Position numbers and translations under genes: made by a program
In this document: piece after piece, positions 30,148 to 30,394 of the stretch
Numbering within the stretch: the first letter of the stretch is position 1
Layout of the letters: each line of letters starts with the position of its first letter
Source of the DNA: Campylobacterota bacterium
GTDB lineage: Bacteria > Campylobacterota > Campylobacteria > Campylobacterales > Sulfurovaceae
Length of the DNA: 30,394 bases
Assembly (NCBI GenBank): GCA_030595845.1
Contig: JAUVCL010000004.1
Coordinates: 1-30,394 of the forward strand
Direction: 5' to 3'
The notes under the pieces: generated by a model
Told to the model about the DNA's origin: nothing
The model's database searches: none
The model's input: only the letters and a program-made list of their open reading frames with translations

Positions 30148-30394
30148 ATGTATAAAACTATATTTCTAAAAGAGAATGAAAAAGATATTTTTCAAGCTCT
30201 AAAGAATCAAGGTATCAAAACAAAAGTTTTTGAACATCGCCTAGCTGAACTGTTCAACAGGGTTTACAATAACTATGTAGGTTACTATGTATTTAAGCAA
30301 GATGATATAGTTTATAAGATGATAGTCTTACCAAAGACTATAGAAGCAGGCGATAGTGCTGAAAAAGAGTTTGTAGATTATCTGTTGCATTATT
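30148..30394 (+). CDS. McrC-like protein, N-terminal part (cut by window end)
   Basis: The frame is open from ATG 30148 to the window edge, 82 complete residues (MYKTIFLKENEKDIFQALKN...). It has helical and beta segments ending VYKMIVLPKTIEAGDSAEKEFVDYLLHY, which resembles the N-terminal region of McrC-family proteins. The PD-(D/E)xK nuclease part would lie beyond the edge. The start has no good ribosome site; a 5-bp hairpin (30132-30136 with 30141-30145) lies in its place just after the mcrB stop. The call depends largely on position directly after an McrB-like gene, the standard mcrBC order. Confidence 0.6.
   Translation, partial: MYKTIFLKENEKDIFQALKNQGIKTKVFEHRLAELFNRVYNNYVGYYVFKQDDIVYKMIVLPKTIEAGDSAEKEFVDYLLHY

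Noticed and set aside
1..30394. CRISPR array, tRNA or rRNA genes, insertion sequences
   Set aside because: No regularly spaced direct repeats, no cloverleaf or rRNA-like segment, and no transposase frame were seen on either strand.

Overview
This AT-rich window is chromosomal DNA from a member of the Campylobacterota (former Epsilonproteobacteria), most like a free-living marine sulfur-oxidising type such as Sulfurovum or Sulfurimonas. Three things point there. The response regulator is an HsrA/CosR-type orphan regulator known from that phylum. The block M23 peptidase - lpxC - short TsaB-like protein - thrB - ylxR - infB - rbfA - rimP matches the order I remember from Campylobacter jejuni. 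The trio regulator - ferredoxin - Ppx/GppA also matches that genome. I could not search any database, so the genus is an inference.

Layout. 1-4973 (+) is the end of a DUF58 gene followed by a Bat (aerotolerance-type) operon: DUF4381 protein, two von Willebrand A proteins, a TPR protein and BatD. A convergent bacteriohemerythrin (4997-5398, -) follows, then a DUF389 membrane protein with a decayed diacylglycerol-kinase-like front half (5554-7440, +). tyrA (-) and bamA (+) are divergent. bamA converges on a minus-strand block: ppx/gppA, ferredoxin, hsrA, folB and plsY (10888-14534). From 14627 everything is on the plus strand: nadA-nadC (NAD synthesis), an NrnA-like DHH phosphoesterase, an M23 endopeptidase, lpxC, a TsaB-like protein, thrB, and the translation operon ylxR-infB-rbfA-rimP, closed by a hairpin at 25243.

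The last 5 kb (25326 to the edge) is a tightly coupled accessory operon, lower in GC by eye. It holds a type I N6-adenine methylase subunit (HsdM), a two-TRD specificity subunit (HsdS), a McrB-like AAA+ protein whose N-terminal third is a methyltransferase-like fold, and the beginning of a McrC-like protein cut by the window end. No HsdR translocase is visible. The simplest reading is a hybrid defence system with type I modification and McrBC-type restriction. It is the most interesting locus here.

Between the genes there is unusual repeat structure. Two elements (7447-7556 and 15637-15692) share a three-way-junction design: TGTAG/CTACA ends and two hairpins with mutually complementary loops. 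Three arrays of a degenerate heptamer (AAATKAR) sit at gene junctions in the bat operon and have become part of the coding sequence. No tRNA, rRNA, CRISPR array, transposase or origin was seen. No gene-free stretch exceeds 300 bases; the longest is 5399-5553, which holds two divergent promoter candidates.
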